A DNA stretch of 64,000 nt from Thermotoga sp. SG1. Lineage in GTDB: Bacteria > Thermotogota > Thermotogae > Thermotogales > Thermotogaceae. The position numbers and the translations under genes are program-made. Shown here in pieces: positions 16,519 through 26,475 of the stretch (position 1 is its first letter; every line of letters begins with the position of its first letter). Location: positions 359,004 to 423,003 of the forward strand of contig NZ_LNDD01000001.1 in the NCBI RefSeq assembly GCF_002865985.1, read 5' to 3'. Under the pieces are notes generated by a model. That model saw only the letters and a list, made by a program, of their open reading frames with translations, made no database searches and was not told the DNA's origin.

Positions 16519-17483
16519 AGAAATTGATTCTTCCGATTCTGATGATCAGCTTTCTCTTTGGAATACTCTTTGGTGGTGTGTCACTGGACCCCCTCGAAAT
16601 TTTGGGGGTCCTCTTCGGTTTGAAAGAAAATCCATTGGTTGAAAGAATACTGTCCTTGAGGATCCCCAGAGTCTTTGCAAGTTTCGTTGTGGGAGCAGGG
16701 CTTTCCCTGGTTGGAAACGTCTTCCAGAATCTTCTGAAAAATCCCCTTGTCGATCCGTACCTTCTTGGAATTTCTTCTGGGGCTTCTTTCGGGACGGTCC
16801 TCTCACTCTATCTTGCAGAGGTCATCGGCGCTTCTTGGATATACCGCATCCCGCTTCTCAGTTTTGGTTTTTCAGTGATTGCCTCACTTCTCACCCTCTT
16901 CATTGCAAGGAGGGAAGGCCGTTTCCCCGTGACTTCCATCATCCTTGCGGGGGTCGTGATCAGCACTCTCTTCAGTTCCCTCACATACATGACGATCGTT
17001 CTCCTCAAAAGAAACGTGACCACCATATCTCTCTGGCTTTTCGGAAGTTTCTCGGGAACCGTTTGGGAAGACGTTACTTTCTACTCCGTAGTCGTCGCAT
17101 TTTTTCTCCTCTATTCTGTGGTCTTTTCAAAACATCTCAACGCCATGGCTCTTGGAGAAGAAGAGGCTTTTGTTTTGGGGATCAACGTGGAGACCTTGAA
17201 GGTGATCACGTTTCTTTTTGGAAACCTCACCACGGCTTTTCTCGTTTCCAGAAGCGGTGTCATTGGTTTCGTTGGTCTCATAGTTCCTCACATCGCCAGA
17301 TACCTTGTGGGCCCTGGTTTCCTAAGGTCGGCACTGACGAGTGTGATCGTGGGAGGAGTTCTTCTCACCCTGTGCGACACGGTATCGAGATCTTTGTTTT
17401 CCCCAACGGAACTTCCCGTTGGAGTCGTAACTGCTCTGTTGGGTGCTCCTTTTCTCGCCTTTCTCATGAAAAGGGGTGTGTGA
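16515..17483 (+). CDS. btuC: cobalamin ABC transporter permease (BtuC/FecCD family)
   Basis: A 322-residue membrane protein with about ten hydrophobic spans. Family markers are RIPRVFASFVVGAGLSLVGNVFQNLLKNPLVDPYLLGISSGASFG, seen as separate conserved blocks near residues 49-95, and SRSGVIGFVGLIVPHIARYLVGP near 243, the coupling-helix region that contacts the ATPase. GTG 16515 overlaps the btuF stop; it overlaps btuD at its 3' end by eight bases. It forms the translocation channel of the B12 importer. Confidence 0.93.
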   Translation: MKKLILPILMISFLFGILFGGVSLDPLEILGVLFGLKENPLVERILSLRIPRVFASFVVGAGLSLVGNVFQNLLKNPLVDPYLLGISSGASFGTVLSLYLAEVIGASWIYRIPLLSFGFSVIASLLTLFIARREGRFPVTSIILAGVVISTLFSSLTYMTIVLLKRNVTTISLWLFGSFSGTVWEDVTFYSVVVAFFLLYSVVFSKHLNAMALGEEEAFVLGINVETLKVITFLFGNLTTAFLVSRSGVIGFVGLIVPHIARYLVGPGFLRSALTSVIVGGVLLTLCDTVSRSLFSPTELPVGVVTALLGAPFLAFLMKRGV

Positions 17484-18255
17484 GTTGAAGGCGGTGAAGG
17501 TGGAGAATCTGTATTTTCGATACAGGACGGGTTTTTCTCTGGAAAACATCGAATTCTCCGTGGAGGAGGGAGAATTCTTTGGAATAATAGGTCCAAACGG
17601 ATCTGGAAAAACTACCATTTTGAAGATACTATCGGGACTTCTGAAGCCTCAGAAAGGAACGGTGCTTCTCTTTGGAAAAGTTCCATGGGAGGTCTCCAGA
17701 AAAGAGATGGCAAAGACCATCACCCTCGTTTCTCAGGATTTCTTCCCCTCGTACGATTTCACCGTAAAAGAGATCGTTGAGATGGGAAGACTTCCGCATC
17801 AGCGCCTTCTGAATGGAACGAGCAAAAGAGATGAGGAGATCGTTTTAAAAAGCCTGGAACTGACCAACACCTTGAAATTTTCCTCGAGAACCTTCTGGAC
17901 GCTGAGTGCTGGTGAACAAAGGAAGGTTGTGTTTTCAAAGGCGATCGCCCAGGACACGAAGATCCTCCTTGTGGACGAACTGACCGCTCACCTTGACTAC
18001 AGTAACGTGAGTCTTGTGGGCAACGTGATGAGAAAGTTGAAAGAGTCCGGGAAGACCATCGTGGCGGTTTTTCACGATATAAACGTGGCATCGCTTCTGT
18101 GTGATAGGCTGGCTGTGATGAAAAACGGCAGGATCATAAAAATCGGAGCACCCCCCGAGGTCCTCGACGAAGGGGTGCTCCGAAGTGTGTTTGAAACAGA
18201 ATTTGTCGTACTGACACATCCTGTGACAAAAAAGCCTCTAGCCTTCCTCAAATAG
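17476..18255 (+). CDS. btuD: cobalamin ABC transporter ATP-binding protein (BtuD type)
   Basis: An ABC ATPase of about 256-259 residues powering the importer. Walker [10 protein letters not shown] (about residue 38), Q-loop [12 protein letters not shown], signature LSAGEQRKV, Walker [13 protein letters not shown] and a switch histidine in VFHDIN are all present. The signature has the LSAGE variant common in this family. GTG 17476 or TTG 17485 could start it. Its end overlaps the convergent esterase gene by 18 bases; no terminator is visible between them. Confidence 0.92.
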   Translation: MCELKAVKVENLYFRYRTGFSLENIEFSVEEGEFFGIIGPNGSGKTTILKILSGLLKPQKGTVLLFGKVPWEVSRKEMAKTITLVSQDFFPSYDFTVKEIVEMGRLPHQRLLNGTSKRDEEIVLKSLELTNTLKFSSRTFWTLSAGEQRKVVFSKAIAQDTKILLVDELTAHLDYSNVSLVGNVMRKLKESGKTIVAVFHDINVASLLCDRLAVMKNGRIIKIGAPPEVLDEGVLRSVFETEFVVLTHPVTKKPLAFLK

Positions 18256-19215
18256 TCTCTTCAAGAATTTCACCTGCTCAATTGCCTGGAAAGAACCTCC
18301 TCCTTCATGGTTGTTGTACGGATAGATCCTGATCTCCTTCGGCCCGGTGTAGTGATTGTAAGCAGCAAAGACTGTCGAAGGAGGACATATGGTGTCCATG
18401 AGTCCAACGGAAAACAAGGCAGGTATTTTTGCCCTTGCCGCAAAATTCACGCCGTCGAAGTAGGAAAGTGTTCTGAAAACAATCTCTTCTTTGTCCCTGT
18501 GAGTTTTGAGAAAGTTTGTGATCTCCACGTATGGATGTGTATCAACAAGTTGCACAGCCCTTCTGAAGTGACACAGGAACGGAACATCACATAGTAAAGC
18601 CTTCACCTTGTTTGACAGGACGCTCACTGCAAGTGCGATTCCTCCACCCTGACTGCCTCCCGCCACTACCACTCTGTTCGGGTCCACTCGGGGGAAGGAA
18701 ATAGCTGTTTCTACCGCTCTGACTGCATCAACAAAGACCCTTCTGTAGTAATAAGTTCTTGGATCTAAAATGCCCCTCGTCATGAATCCAGGATACTGAG
18801 GATTGACTGGACCTTCAGGGTAATCCGGTGTATCTCCTTTCATCCAGCCACTTCCCTGACCCCTGGTGTCCATTACAAAACAGATGTAACCCATCGACGG
18901 CCAGAACAGCCAGTCGTGTGGAAAACCTCTTCCACCGTTGTAACCTATGTACTGTACAACACAGGGAAGTTTTTCTTCTTCCAACTTTGGAACAAGAAGC
19001 CAACCTTTTATCCTTTGTCCTTTGTATCCAGAAAAAGTAACGTCGTACGCTTCAACCGTCTTGAGGTGAAAGTCCACTTTCTCAAAAACAGGGTCCAGAG
19101 GAAACCTTTCACTCTCTTTGAGTGTTTCATCCCAGAATTGATCGAAATCTTCTTCTTCGTACCGCTCCGGCCGGTACTTTTTCAGATCCTCAAGCGGCAT
19201 ATCGAAGAAGGCCAT
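18238..19215 (-). CDS. axeA: acetyl xylan esterase / cephalosporin C deacetylase (CE7)
   Basis: A 325-residue alpha/beta hydrolase that removes acetyl groups from xylo-oligosaccharides. The triad expected for CE7 enzymes is visible at Ser188 (GGSQGG), Asp274 (GLMDTICPP) and His303 (NNHEGG), with RGQ at 118-120 in the oxyanion region. There is no signal peptide, so it should act in the cytoplasm on imported oligosaccharides. The T. maritima counterpart (TM0077) forms a hexamer. Good SD GAGGAGTGA before ATG. Last gene of the xylo-oligosaccharide operon, six bases after the GH3 gene. Confidence 0.95.
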   Translation of the reverse strand: MAFFDMPLEDLKKYRPERYEEEDFDQFWDETLKESERFPLDPVFEKVDFHLKTVEAYDVTFSGYKGQRIKGWLLVPKLEEEKLPCVVQYIGYNGGRGFPHDWLFWPSMGYICFVMDTRGQGSGWMKGDTPDYPEGPVNPQYPGFMTRGILDPRTYYYRRVFVDAVRAVETAISFPRVDPNRVVVAGGSQGGGIALAVSVLSNKVKALLCDVPFLCHFRRAVQLVDTHPYVEITNFLKTHRDKEEIVFRTLSYFDGVNFAARAKIPALFSVGLMDTICPPSTVFAAYNHYTGPKEIRIYPYNNHEGGGSFQAIEQVKFLKRLFEEG

Positions 19216-19221
19216 TTTTTA

Positions 19222-21558
19222 TCACTCCTCGTAGACCTCTGTGAAGAACTTTCTCTTTCCAAGTACTTCTCTTTTGCTACTGGTGACGGTGAAAGAGCCG
19301 ATGAGTCTTATGTCTTCAGAAGAACTTCCCACCATGACTTTGAACTCGCCTGGCTCCACAACGAGCTTCATATCCCTGTCGTAGTAGGAGAGGACATCCA
19401 TGTGAAGTCTGAACACAACCGTCTTCTTCTCCTTCGCCTTCAAAGAAACCCTCTTGAAACCCTTCAGTTCCTTCACAGGCCTTGTCACACTTGCAAACTC
19501 CCGACCGATGTAAAGCTGAACCACCTCGTCTCCATCCATGTCTCCCACGTTTTCCACATCGACCTTTATCACAACCTCTCCGGCCGGAGGCACTTCCTTT
19601 GGCTCTATCCTCAGGTTGCTGTACTCAAACTTCGTGTAAGACAGGCCGTGTCCGAAGGGAAAGAGGGGCTTTGTGCTCTCGTCCACATAATCTCCGTGCC
19701 AGTGAGACCTTCCTCCAGAGGGTTTGACGTAGTGGAAGACAGGGATTTGGCCTGCGCTTCTTGGAAAACTGATCGGAAGTTTTCCAGAGGGATTCACCTT
19801 TCCGTAGATGACATCAACGATCGCTCTTCCGCCGGCTTCTCCAGGAAGCCACACCTGAAGGATGGCGTTCACTCTGTCGACGATGTTCTTTAGTGAGTAG
19901 GGTCTTCCAGTGATAAGGACAAGGACGATGGGTTTTCCAGTCTTTGCAACTTCAAGAACGAGTTCTTCCTGGACACCTGGAAGTTTTAGGTTTGCCATAT
20001 CTCTGGATTCACCCGTCGTGCAGTCGAGGGTGAGGCCGGATCTGTCTCCGACAACGACGATGGCAACGTCGGACCTTTTTGCAGCTTCTATTGCCTCTTT
20101 GAATCCGCTTTTGTCTTCTCCCGTCACTTCACAGCCCTTCGCATACTCGAACTCGATTCCCTCTTCTTTGAAGGCATCGAGAACGCTAGGAATACTCTTC
20201 ATATGTTCTTCTATACTCTTTTTCAATCTCTCGTAGTTTTCCCTTGGAATCTGTGGGTTTCCAAAGACATCGTCTATGTTGTCAAGAAGGGCTCTTATGT
20301 GGGCAAGATACATGTAATCACCGAGGAGGTTTCTCACCTCACCTGCATTTGGTCCAATCAAAGCGACTTTTTTGTTCTTTTCAAGTGGGAGTATACCGTC
20401 GTTTTTGAGCAGGATGATAGATTTTCTTGCGATCTCGAGGGCAAGTTCTCTGTGGCTTTCTATCTTTGCTTTTTCCACGTCAACGTATGGATTTTCAAAA
20501 AGCCCAAGCATGAACTTGAGTCTCAACACCCTGGAAACGGCCTCATCGATCAACGATTCTGGTACGATTCCTTTTTCGACAAGATCCTTCAAATGTTGAT
20601 AACAGTCTGTTTTTGGAAGCTCGACATCTATTCCCGCCTCAAGAGCAAGTTTTGCAGATTCTGCCTTGTCTTTCGCTATCCTGTGATACTCTCCGAGCAT
20701 ATTCACCGCGAAATAGTCAGAGACAACAATACCTTCGAATCCCCAGTCTTTTCTCAAGATATCAGTGAGCAGTTTTCTGTTTGCAGCACATGGCACACCG
20801 TCTATTTCACTGTAGGAGTTCATCACAGAGAGCACCCTTGCTTCTTTGACTGCTGCTTCGAACGGGAAGAGGAAGACCTCTCTGAACTCTCTCTCGGGAA
20901 TGTTTGTCGGTGCCCAGTTCTTTCCACCTTCAGAGGCGCTGTACCCTGCGAAGTGTTTCACTGTGGCAACGACACCTTCTTTTATGTTTTCCCCCTGAAG
21001 TCCTCTTACATAAGAAACTCCCATCCTTGCAACAAGGTAAGGAGACTCTCCGAATGTTTCTTCCGTTCTTCCCCATCTCGGATCTCTTGCCACATCCAGA
21101 ACGGGAGCAAGTCCTTGATGGGCTCCAATCTTTCTCATGTCCTCCCTGATCGCTGATGTCATCTTTTCTATGAGATCTGGATCCCAGGTACTCGCCATTG
21201 CTATTGCCTGTGGAAAGTTGGTTCCTCCAAGACCCATGTATCCGGTGAGGCATTCTTCGTGTATCATCGCCGGTATTCCAAGACGAGTTTCTTCCACAAG
21301 AAAGCGCTGTATCTCGTTTACGAGCTCTGCTGCTTCTTGTGGTTCAAGGTTTGTGGAACCTCCAGGTCGTGTGATCTGTCCAATGCCATGTTTTAAAAGT
21401 TCTTTTGCTTTCTCTTTTGCAAATTTTCCCCTCTCGTCGATCAACTCGTAGCCCCACACCGATCCAAGTTGGGCCACTTTCTCTTCAAGTGTCATCCTTG
21501 AGAGAAGATCTCTCACCCTCACCCCAATCGGTTGTGATGGATCTCTGTAGAGTTCCAT
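19222..21558 (-). CDS. GH3 beta-xylosidase/beta-glucosidase
   Basis: A 778-residue retaining glycosidase. The N-terminal GH3 barrel has LAPVLDVARDPRWGRTEETFGE near 150, KHFAGYS at 201, and the nucleophile Asp281 in VVSDYFA. An alpha/beta sandwich and a C-terminal fibronectin III-like domain (about 665-760) follow, which is the usual three-part layout. No signal peptide is seen, so it works in the cytoplasm, removing xylose or glucose from non-reducing ends. Location between the esterase and GH26-like genes in a xylan operon favours beta-xylosidase as the main job, though Thermotoga relatives have mixed activity. Confidence 0.93.
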   Translation of the reverse strand: MELYRDPSQPIGVRVRDLLSRMTLEEKVAQLGSVWGYELIDERGKFAKEKAKELLKHGIGQITRPGGSTNLEPQEAAELVNEIQRFLVEETRLGIPAMIHEECLTGYMGLGGTNFPQAIAMASTWDPDLIEKMTSAIREDMRKIGAHQGLAPVLDVARDPRWGRTEETFGESPYLVARMGVSYVRGLQGENIKEGVVATVKHFAGYSASEGGKNWAPTNIPEREFREVFLFPFEAAVKEARVLSVMNSYSEIDGVPCAANRKLLTDILRKDWGFEGIVVSDYFAVNMLGEYHRIAKDKAESAKLALEAGIDVELPKTDCYQHLKDLVEKGIVPESLIDEAVSRVLRLKFMLGLFENPYVDVEKAKIESHRELALEIARKSIILLKNDGILPLEKNKKVALIGPNAGEVRNLLGDYMYLAHIRALLDNIDDVFGNPQIPRENYERLKKSIEEHMKSIPSVLDAFKEEGIEFEYAKGCEVTGEDKSGFKEAIEAAKRSDVAIVVVGDRSGLTLDCTTGESRDMANLKLPGVQEELVLEVAKTGKPIVLVLITGRPYSLKNIVDRVNAILQVWLPGEAGGRAIVDVIYGKVNPSGKLPISFPRSAGQIPVFHYVKPSGGRSHWHGDYVDESTKPLFPFGHGLSYTKFEYSNLRIEPKEVPPAGEVVIKVDVENVGDMDGDEVVQLYIGREFASVTRPVKELKGFKRVSLKAKEKKTVVFRLHMDVLSYYDRDMKLVVEPGEFKVMVGSSSEDIRLIGSFTVTSSKREVLGKRKFFTEVYEE

Positions 21559-21570
21559 ACCTCTCCCTCC

Positions 21571-22608
21571 TCATTCACCATGTTTCCATATGGGTTTTGT
21601 GATTTCTTTCAGCCACAAATCTCTGATTACGGGATTGATTTGAACCCTGCTGTCTCCCCAGTATCCGTTTGCATAAGGTGGTCCCCACATGGGTTGAGAG
21701 TCCCAGTCGGCGTTTATATAGGCTACCACCTTTATCACGTCTGAATTTTCATACACAAATTCGAAGAAAGGTTTGAACCACTCGTTCCAGATCTCCTCAG
21801 GTGTCTTTTTCACTTTTTTCTCTCCAGCAGGACCGTCCAAAACAGGACTGATGTTTGCTCTTGTAAGTTCTGAAAGATTGTATCCCTGTGGAGATGCCTC
21901 TGCTATAATCACAGGTTTTTTGTGGAACCTTGCAAAAGCTACCACCTCTTCTGCTAGTTCCTTTTGAGAAGGTGCCTTTCGATATCTCTCGTTCGCAGGC
22001 AGAAACCAGGACAATCCCACAAAATCCACATAATCATCTCCGGGATACCAGAGTGAAATGTCCGGTTTTCGATAGTTTCTAAGAATCACGTTCAAAGGAG
22101 AAGAACACGACTGCCACACTGTGAAGAGAAGATCCTTTTTGTCTCCCAGGAAATCCCTGAGTTTTTCTGTTATATACCTGAAAGTGGCCTTGTACTTTTC
22201 TGGATCATAGTTGTTCCATATTCCATCGAATTCGTATCCGATTCTGAGATACACCAATCTGTTTGCTTCTTTGATGAACTCAGCAAGAATCTCTATCTGA
22301 CGATCATACTTCCCTGAGATCACACCATCCAGCATGTTGACCATGTACAGTCCGATCACAAGAGCAGAGTTTGGAAACTCTTCCAGACACTTTTTCGCAT
22401 TTATCAACCCGGCTCCCCAGTCAGCATCGTTATAAAGACCGTTGAGGGTTGCGATATCAGTGTACGTTGTCACCCCACCAGGTACTGGAAAGTATCCGGA
22501 TCTCACGTATTCTCTGACTGAATCTAAATCCTGACCAATAACAAGAAGTATCTTTCCTTCTAAGTTCACAAAGATCAGCGCCAGCATTAGAAAGAGGAGT
22601 CTTTTCAT
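21571..22608 (-). CDS. secreted GH26-like glycoside hydrolase
   Basis: A 345-residue protein with an N-terminal hydrophobic signal (KRLLFLMLALIFVNL) and a TIM-barrel pattern like clan GH-A family 26. Candidate acid/base Glu126 is in RIGYEFDGIWNN, followed by P..Y...FRYI. Candidate nucleophile Glu237 is in KPVIIAEASP, preceded by DFVGLSWF. A late GYWGDSRVQ motif also fits. GH26 includes beta-mannanases and beta-1,3-xylanases; the site in an operon with xylosidase, xylan esterase and a xylo-oligosaccharide importer favours xylan, possibly mixed-linkage or beta-1,3. The spacing to neighbours is 9-12 bases. Family placement is from memory of motifs only. Confidence 0.65.
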   Translation of the reverse strand: MKRLLFLMLALIFVNLEGKILLVIGQDLDSVREYVRSGYFPVPGGVTTYTDIATLNGLYNDADWGAGLINAKKCLEEFPNSALVIGLYMVNMLDGVISGKYDRQIEILAEFIKEANRLVYLRIGYEFDGIWNNYDPEKYKATFRYITEKLRDFLGDKKDLLFTVWQSCSSPLNVILRNYRKPDISLWYPGDDYVDFVGLSWFLPANERYRKAPSQKELAEEVVAFARFHKKPVIIAEASPQGYNLSELTRANISPVLDGPAGEKKVKKTPEEIWNEWFKPFFEFVYENSDVIKVVAYINADWDSQPMWGPPYANGYWGDSRVQINPVIRDLWLKEITKPIWKHGE

Positions 22609-22617
22609 GTTTTCACC

Positions 22618-23574
22618 TTATCTGTACAAGAAACACTTCACCTGGACACCATCGACTTCGAAATACGGAGGTGGTTCTTTTTTGCAGATATCCATCACCT
22701 TTGGACACCTTCCAGCGAACTTACAACCCTGTCTGAGGTACTCGGTCTGTTCTGTCTCAGACAGTTTTATTCTGATGTTCCATCTCTTCTTTGGATCTGG
22801 CTCAGGCACAGACTCTCTCAGAAGCTGGGTGTAAGGGTGCCTAGGTTCCATGAGGACCTTTTCTGCCGGTCCCAGCTCCACTATGTTTCCTCTGAACATA
22901 ACGGCGATTCTGTCTGAGACATAGTACGCTGTTGTGAGATCGTGTGTGATGTACAGAACACTCACACCGTACTGTTCCTTGAGGTCCTTAAAGAGGTTCA
23001 CGATGGACATTCTCAAAGAGGCGTCCACCATGGAAACGGGTTCGTCCGCCACAAGAAGCGATGGGTTCGTAAGAAGCGCCCTTGCAATGGAGATCCTCTG
23101 AAGCTGTCCTCCTGAGAATTCGCTTGGATACTTTTCCGAGAACTCCTCAAAGGAGATCCCAACGGCGGAAAGTTTCTCCTTGATGATCTCTTCTGCTTTC
23201 TCTTTCGTGTCCGCTATGCCCAAATTGAAGAGTGTCTCGTAGAAGTATCTGTCCACCTTCCTGAGTGGGTTGAACGTGGAAAACGGATTTTGAAAGACCG
23301 CTTGTATCTCCTTCAAGAGTTCTTTCCTTTCTTTTTCATGCACCCTTTCTATCTTCCTTCCTTTGTAGATGATCTCACCGGAGGTGGGCTCTTCGAACCC
23401 GAGGATGATCTTTGCCGTTGTGGTCTTTCCACAGCCACTCTCTCCAGCCAGGGTGAAGATCTCTGCTTCCTTTATGTCGAAGTTCACCCTGTCCACGGCC
23501 ACTATCTTCGTTCTAGAAAAGATGCTCCCTATGGTGAAGATCTTCGTCAGGTTTTTTATCTCAAGAAGCGACAT
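22618..23574 (-). CDS. oligosaccharide ABC importer ATP-binding protein (OppF type)
   Basis: A 318-residue ATPase of the Opp/Dpp family. Walker [10 protein letters not shown] (about residue 42), Q-loop QNPFSTFNP, signature EFSGGQLQRISIARAL, Walker B LLVADEPVSMVD and switch ITHDL are intact. The C-terminus has the oligopeptide-type extension HPYTQLLRESVPEPD and a Cys cluster (C..AGRCP..MDIC, then C near the end) that in relatives binds an iron-sulphur centre. Despite the Opp fold, operon context points to xylo-oligosaccharides. It overlaps the OppD-type gene by 14 bases. Confidence 0.93.
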   Translation of the reverse strand: MSLLEIKNLTKIFTIGSIFSRTKIVAVDRVNFDIKEAEIFTLAGESGCGKTTTAKIILGFEEPTSGEIIYKGRKIERVHEKERKELLKEIQAVFQNPFSTFNPLRKVDRYFYETLFNLGIADTKEKAEEIIKEKLSAVGISFEEFSEKYPSEFSGGQLQRISIARALLTNPSLLVADEPVSMVDASLRMSIVNLFKDLKEQYGVSVLYITHDLTTAYYVSDRIAVMFRGNIVELGPAEKVLMEPRHPYTQLLRESVPEPDPKKRWNIRIKLSETEQTEYLRQGCKFAGRCPKVMDICKKEPPPYFEVDGVQVKCFLYR

Positions 23575-24559
23575 TCTTTCCCTCCTCTACCAGCCAGCAT
23601 GCGACTTTGTGCCCTGGCAGGTATTCTTTGAGAGGTGGTGTCTCCTTTTTGCACCTGTCGAACGCATGGGGACACCTTGGATGGAAACTGCAGCCCGGTG
23701 GAAGGTCTGCAAGGGAAGGGGGACTTCCTGGGGCGCTCTCTCTTCTTCCTTTGTCTCCGAACTTTGGAAGTGAGAATATAAGGTATTTCGTGTAGGGATG
23801 CATGGGGTTTTCGAAGATCTCTTCAGTCTTTGCCTCTTCTATGATCTTTCCTGCGTACATGATCGCTATCCTGTCTGCCACGTTTGCATGAACCCCCATG
23901 TCGTGCGTGACCAGAACGATGGTGTTCTGTCTTGAGGACTGTATCTCCTTGAGAAGTTGCACCACACCTCTCTGTGTCACAACGTCGAGGGCCGTTGTGG
24001 GTTCGTCTGCGATGATCACCTTCGGTGAAAGGACGGTCGCAAGGGCGATTGTCACCCTCTGTCTCATACCACCGGACAACTGGTGTGGATAGGCGTTGAG
24101 GATCTCTATCGGAAGGCCAAGTTCTTTTATGTGTTCTTTTGCCATCTCGTAGGCCTCTTCCTTTGTCTTTCCGCTTGTGTGACTCTCTATGAAGTCCTTG
24201 AAGGTTTCTTTTATCTTCACCACGGGATTGAGTACGCTCATCGATCCCTGTGGAACATAAGAGATGAAACTCCACCTCAACTTTCTTCTTTCCTCTTCAT
24301 TCAGAGAGTAAACATCTATTTCTTCTCCGTTCTCTCTGTACAGTACCTTTCCTCCCACGATTCTCTGAGGAGGTTCTATCGCAGCAAAGAGCGCTTTGAG
24401 AAGCGTGCTCTTTCCACATCCGCTCTCTCCAGCTATGCCGTATATCTCGTTCTCGTTGATCGATATGTTCACATCGTCCACCGCTTTTACCACTCTCTTT
24501 TTGCCGAATATGTCCAGAATGTAGTAAGATTTGAGATTCTCTGTCCTCAACACTTCCAC
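23561..24559 (-). CDS. oligosaccharide ABC importer ATP-binding protein (OppD type)
   Basis: An ATPase of 332 residues from GTG 24559, chosen because GAGGTGA lies about five bases upstream (GTG 24568 is inside that site). Walker [11 protein letters not shown]-loop YVPQGSMSVLNP, signature QLSGGMRQRVTIALA, Walker [13 protein letters not shown] and switch VTHDMGV are complete. The C-terminal region has HPYTKYLIFSLP and a cysteine set in GCSFHPRCPHAFDRC, typical of the Opp subfamily. It pairs with the OppF-type ATPase as a heterodimer. Confidence 0.93.
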   Translation of the reverse strand: MEVLRTENLKSYYILDIFGKKRVVKAVDDVNISINENEIYGIAGESGCGKSTLLKALFAAIEPPQRIVGGKVLYRENGEEIDVYSLNEEERRKLRWSFISYVPQGSMSVLNPVVKIKETFKDFIESHTSGKTKEEAYEMAKEHIKELGLPIEILNAYPHQLSGGMRQRVTIALATVLSPKVIIADEPTTALDVVTQRGVVQLLKEIQSSRQNTIVLVTHDMGVHANVADRIAIMYAGKIIEEAKTEEIFENPMHPYTKYLIFSLPKFGDKGRRESAPGSPPSLADLPPGCSFHPRCPHAFDRCKKETPPLKEYLPGHKVACWLVEEGKNVAS

Positions 24560-24569
24560 CGCTATCACC

Positions 24570-25424
24570 TCATGCCTGTCCTATTCTCTGTATCCTCATC
24601 CTCGGATCAAGGTACTCACTGATGCTGACCGAGATGAGATACAGCGCTATGAACAGAAAGATTGATGTTATGACCGGTGTCAATACCCACCACCAGTATC
24701 CCAGAAGAAGTGCCTGGTAGTTTATCGACCACTGGAGCATGGTGCCAAGGGTTGGAATGTCGAGGTTGGAAACACCCAGGATTGCGAGTGTGATCTCCAT
24801 TCCGATCGCCCAGGACATGTTACCGATGAGCGTTGCGAAGATGAGAGGAATCAAAAACGGCAGATACTCTTTGAAGACGATGGCCAGAGCCTTCGAACCT
24901 GAAAGGAGGGCAGTGTAGGTGAAATCCCTCTCTCTCAGACTCAAAACCTGGGATCTTATGACCCTCGCATCCCATGCCCAGCCGAAGACGCCAAGAAGAA
25001 GTCCCAGCATGGGTAGACTGAGCCGTGCCTTCACCATCGTGGCAATGAGAACGATTATGATGAAAAGAGGTATCACAAGGAAAGAGTCGCTCAGAAACAT
25101 CAGTACCCTGTCAGCGGTTCCTCCCTTGTATCCGGCGATCATTCCCACGATCATCGCTATGATCCTTGAGACAAGACCCGCTATGAGCGACATGATGAGC
25201 GAGTTCCTCACGGCAAAGGTGAGTTTCCAGAAGATATCCTGTCCCATGGAGTTTGTACCCAGTATGTGGGGCCACTGGGGAGGAAGATCCCTTGGAACCT
25301 GGTTCCACAGATAAGGGTTGTAGGGCGAAAAGAAAGACAGAACAGAAAGTCCCGCAAGAACCAGAAACACTATAAAACCGAATCTGAAGCGTGTATCTCT
25401 CAACAGATCCTTCAACACCTGCAT
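24570..25424 (-). CDS. oligosaccharide ABC importer permease (OppC type)
   Basis: An inner-membrane permease with six hydrophobic spans. The OppC N-terminal helix (FRFGFIVFLVLAGLSVLSFF) and LGTNSMGQDIFWKLTFAVRNSL precede the EAA-type coupling loop, here VLSLRERDFTYTALLSGSKAL, followed by PTLGTMLQWS. ATG 25424 sits eight bases after AAGGGAG and is preferred to GTG 25433. It forms the channel with the OppB-type permease next to it. Confidence 0.92.
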   Translation of the reverse strand: MQVLKDLLRDTRFRFGFIVFLVLAGLSVLSFFSPYNPYLWNQVPRDLPPQWPHILGTNSMGQDIFWKLTFAVRNSLIMSLIAGLVSRIIAMIVGMIAGYKGGTADRVLMFLSDSFLVIPLFIIIVLIATMVKARLSLPMLGLLLGVFGWAWDARVIRSQVLSLRERDFTYTALLSGSKALAIVFKEYLPFLIPLIFATLIGNMSWAIGMEITLAILGVSNLDIPTLGTMLQWSINYQALLLGYWWWVLTPVITSIFLFIALYLISVSISEYLDPRMRIQRIGQA

Positions 25425-25440
25425 TCTTTCCACTCCCTTT

Positions 25441-26448
25441 TCATCTGTATCTCACCCTCGGATCGAACAGGGGATAAAGCAGATCTATCAAAAGGATACT
25501 CGTTGTGATCAGAAGGATAGAAAGTGTGCTGACCCCCATTAAAAGGTTGTAGTCACCCGTGAATATGGCGTTGTAGAGGAGTGTTCCAATACCGGGGTAG
25601 GAAAACACGATCTCCGTGATCAAGGCTCCTCCGAAGATCTGACCTAAAGATAGAGCAAGTCCTGTTATCTGTGGCAACATGGCGTTTCTTATGACGTACC
25701 TTCGAACGATTCTCTTCTCCTCTATTCCTCCCATCTTGGCGTACTTGACGTAGTCTTCTGACTTCACACTCTGAACGACGAGTTTCATCGCCTGGAACCA
25801 GATGAACACACCGATCAGTATCAGGGACAGAGCCGGCAAAAACGCGTGTTTCAACAGGATCAGAAGGTTTTCCCAGCTGAAGGTGAACTGCATCCCTATC
25901 GCAAAGCCGCCTCCAATTGGGAAGATGGGAATGATGTATGCGAGAAGAATCAGGAGTCCGAGGGCAAGGATATAGTACGGCATCGGTCTTATCACCATTG
26001 CTATTCCATCGAGTATCTTCACCCATCTTCTGTTCGAAAAGTACCCCGCAAGACCTCCAAGGATGTTTCCTATGATCCAGGAAAGAAGGGTTGTCACCAA
26101 AAGAAGCCATGCTGTCCACGGTAAAGACTGCTTTATCAGTATTATCACAGGCGTTGGGAACTGGTAGTAAGAAGGACCAAAATCACCCTTCAAAAAGCGT
26201 TTCCAGAAGTTTATGTACTGTTCCCACAGACTTCCTTTCAGTCCGTAAAGCTCCTTCAGAGTTTCTGTCATCTCTTCTATCGCCTTCGGGTCCATATACG
26301 TTCCTTGGGCTACAAGACGATTTATGAACTGCTGTACCGGATCCGTAGGTAGAAACCTCGGTATGAAAAAGATCATCGTGATTCCCACCCAGATAACAAG
26401 AAAGTACGTTATCAGTCTTGGGAGAAGATACCTTCTCACGAAGTTCAA
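25441..26448 (-). CDS. oligosaccharide ABC importer permease (OppB type)
   Basis: A 335-residue permease with six hydrophobic spans: YLLPRLITYFLVIWVGITMIFF at the N-terminus, the WTAWLLLVTTLLSWIIGNILGGLAGYF block and the coupling loop SEDYVKYAKMGGIEEKRIVRRYVIRNAMLPQ, given here as parts of a longer conserved block. TTG 26448 follows AAGGAGGT by eight bases. A strong hairpin lies between it and the binding-protein gene upstream. Confidence 0.92.
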   Translation of the reverse strand: MNFVRRYLLPRLITYFLVIWVGITMIFFIPRFLPTDPVQQFINRLVAQGTYMDPKAIEEMTETLKELYGLKGSLWEQYINFWKRFLKGDFGPSYYQFPTPVIILIKQSLPWTAWLLLVTTLLSWIIGNILGGLAGYFSNRRWVKILDGIAMVIRPMPYYILALGLLILLAYIIPIFPIGGGFAIGMQFTFSWENLLILLKHAFLPALSLILIGVFIWFQAMKLVVQSVKSEDYVKYAKMGGIEEKRIVRRYVIRNAMLPQITGLALSLGQIFGGALITEIVFSYPGIGTLLYNAIFTGDYNLLMGVSTLSILLITTSILLIDLLYPLFDPRVRYR

Positions 26449-26475
26449 GATCTCTGACCTCCTTTTCTCTTTAAA

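Noticed and set aside
18916-21156. long + strand open frames (317 and 325 codons) opposite the esterase and GH3 genes
   Set aside because: Both are antisense to genes with complete catalytic motifs and have no promoter, SD or recognisable domain.
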